From Cylindrotheca closterium (lineage: Eukaryota > Bacillariophyta > Bacillariophyceae > Bacillariales > Bacillariaceae), in contig CAKOGP040002313.1 in assembly GCA_933822405.4 (NCBI GenBank), forward strand, positions 611,364 to 675,363: a DNA stretch of 64,000 bases, in the 5' to 3' direction. The position numbers and the translations under genes are program-made. Shown here piece by piece: positions 63,582 through 64,000 of this stretch. Each line of letters starts with the position of its first letter. Positions within the stretch are counted from its first letter, which is position 1. The notes below the pieces were generated by a model, which saw nothing but the letters and a program-made list of their open reading frames with translations, did no database searches and was not told the DNA's origin.

Positions 63582-64000
63582 TGCCCTTGTCTCAATTTTC
63601 CTTTCCGGTGATGAGAAAGCCAATAGTCAGTGTGGCCATGGTCAAAATGACTTTCCGTCAAGGATAAATGTTTACTTTTCAGTTTCCAAATTGACTCCTA
63701 TGACTACATAACGGCACGACTGCATTGAAATCCACGACACGATCTTTTAGAAACTGCATCCATTGTTTGTGAGCGTGTGAAACAATGTGTGCTTTCCAAC
63801 GGAGTATCTTCAAACGCAAAGAGATGGATACCAGGAAGCGTGTCGACTCGCCATCGAACGACTTGTGTGCTATTTTCAATCACACTAGTTGTTCTTGGAT
63901 CCATGCTTCGATAGCTACATCACGACCATAAAACAATCCTACGACCATGAGACTGATTCCACACTTCTTGGCCTCATTTCTTGTGTTCTACACGACATGT
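63582..64000. other. Upstream region at the right edge (419 bp)
   Basis: Presumed promoter of the minus-strand glycosyltransferase-like gene. Small minus-strand frames (63679-63904) use overlapping sequence and show no domain. Nothing else can be supported. Confidence 0.4.

Noticed and set aside
1..64000. tRNA, rRNA, IS elements, transposons, viral genes
   Set aside because: Looked for T-loop strings, terminal inverted repeats and transposase or reverse-transcriptase motifs by eye on both strands; none was found. A tRNAscan or Rfam search would be decisive.

Overview
The window is nuclear DNA from a photosynthetic stramenopile, most likely a diatom. The evidence is a eukaryotic gene set (CCT4, RPL11, PP1, cyclin H, MadBub kinase), short GT-AG introns of about 60-175 nt, and several bipartite plastid presequences: a signal peptide followed by an ASAFAP-type motif. 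That motif is perfect in the Mg-protoporphyrin methyltransferase (ChlM) and variant in several others. Genes are dense, about 31 in 64 kb, and lie on both strands with gaps often of 60-400 bp. Exon joins were worked out by hand from reading frame, GT/AG sites and family conservation. All product names come from reading motifs; no database search was run.

Layout. 1-7.6 kb: tail of an unknown gene, a DENN-ENTH fusion with clathrin/AP2-type motifs (-), a tandem FEX fluoride channel (+) and a Tim17/22/23-family protein with a signal peptide (+). 7.6-8.3 kb: a 10-N assembly gap flanked by identical 127-bp copies. 8.3-20 kb: degenerate RING-CH/MYND membrane protein, BAR-PH-ArfGAP-ankyrin protein, disordered DPF-bearing protein, PrsW-like protease, RING-H2 membrane protein. 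20-27.3 kb: PP1 catalytic subunit, full-length MadBub checkpoint kinase and a potato inhibitor I-type protease inhibitor. 27.3-34.1 kb: metabolic block with threonine deaminase, pantothenate synthetase, ChlM and a parvulin-MiaB fusion. 34.4-46.6 kb: SHAQKYF-type MYB, unknown nuclear-type protein, LamG-like membrane protein, cyclin H, plastid-type coiled-coil protein, CCT4. 46.6-55.8 kb: Lin0512-family protein, peroxisomal multifunctional beta-oxidation enzyme, membrane protein, SDR, plastid membrane protein, ubiquitin-like/BTB fusion. 56.4-63.6 kb: small membrane protein, glomulin-like protein, RPL11, Golgi-type glycosyltransferase-like protein.

The most striking observation is in the MadBub gene. 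After the expected KEN1 and ABBA-KEN2-ABBA cassette it carries seven more Fx[IV]Fx[DE] (ABBA-type) motifs. Four of these are spaced exactly 21 residues apart. This looks like an expanded array for binding Cdc20 or cyclin. The next most interesting items are the DENN-ENTH fusion, the parvulin-MiaB fusion, the RING-CH finger missing two zinc ligands, the Tim17-family protein with a secretory signal, and a 12-bp GGTACCAGGTAC motif recurring in intergenic DNA.
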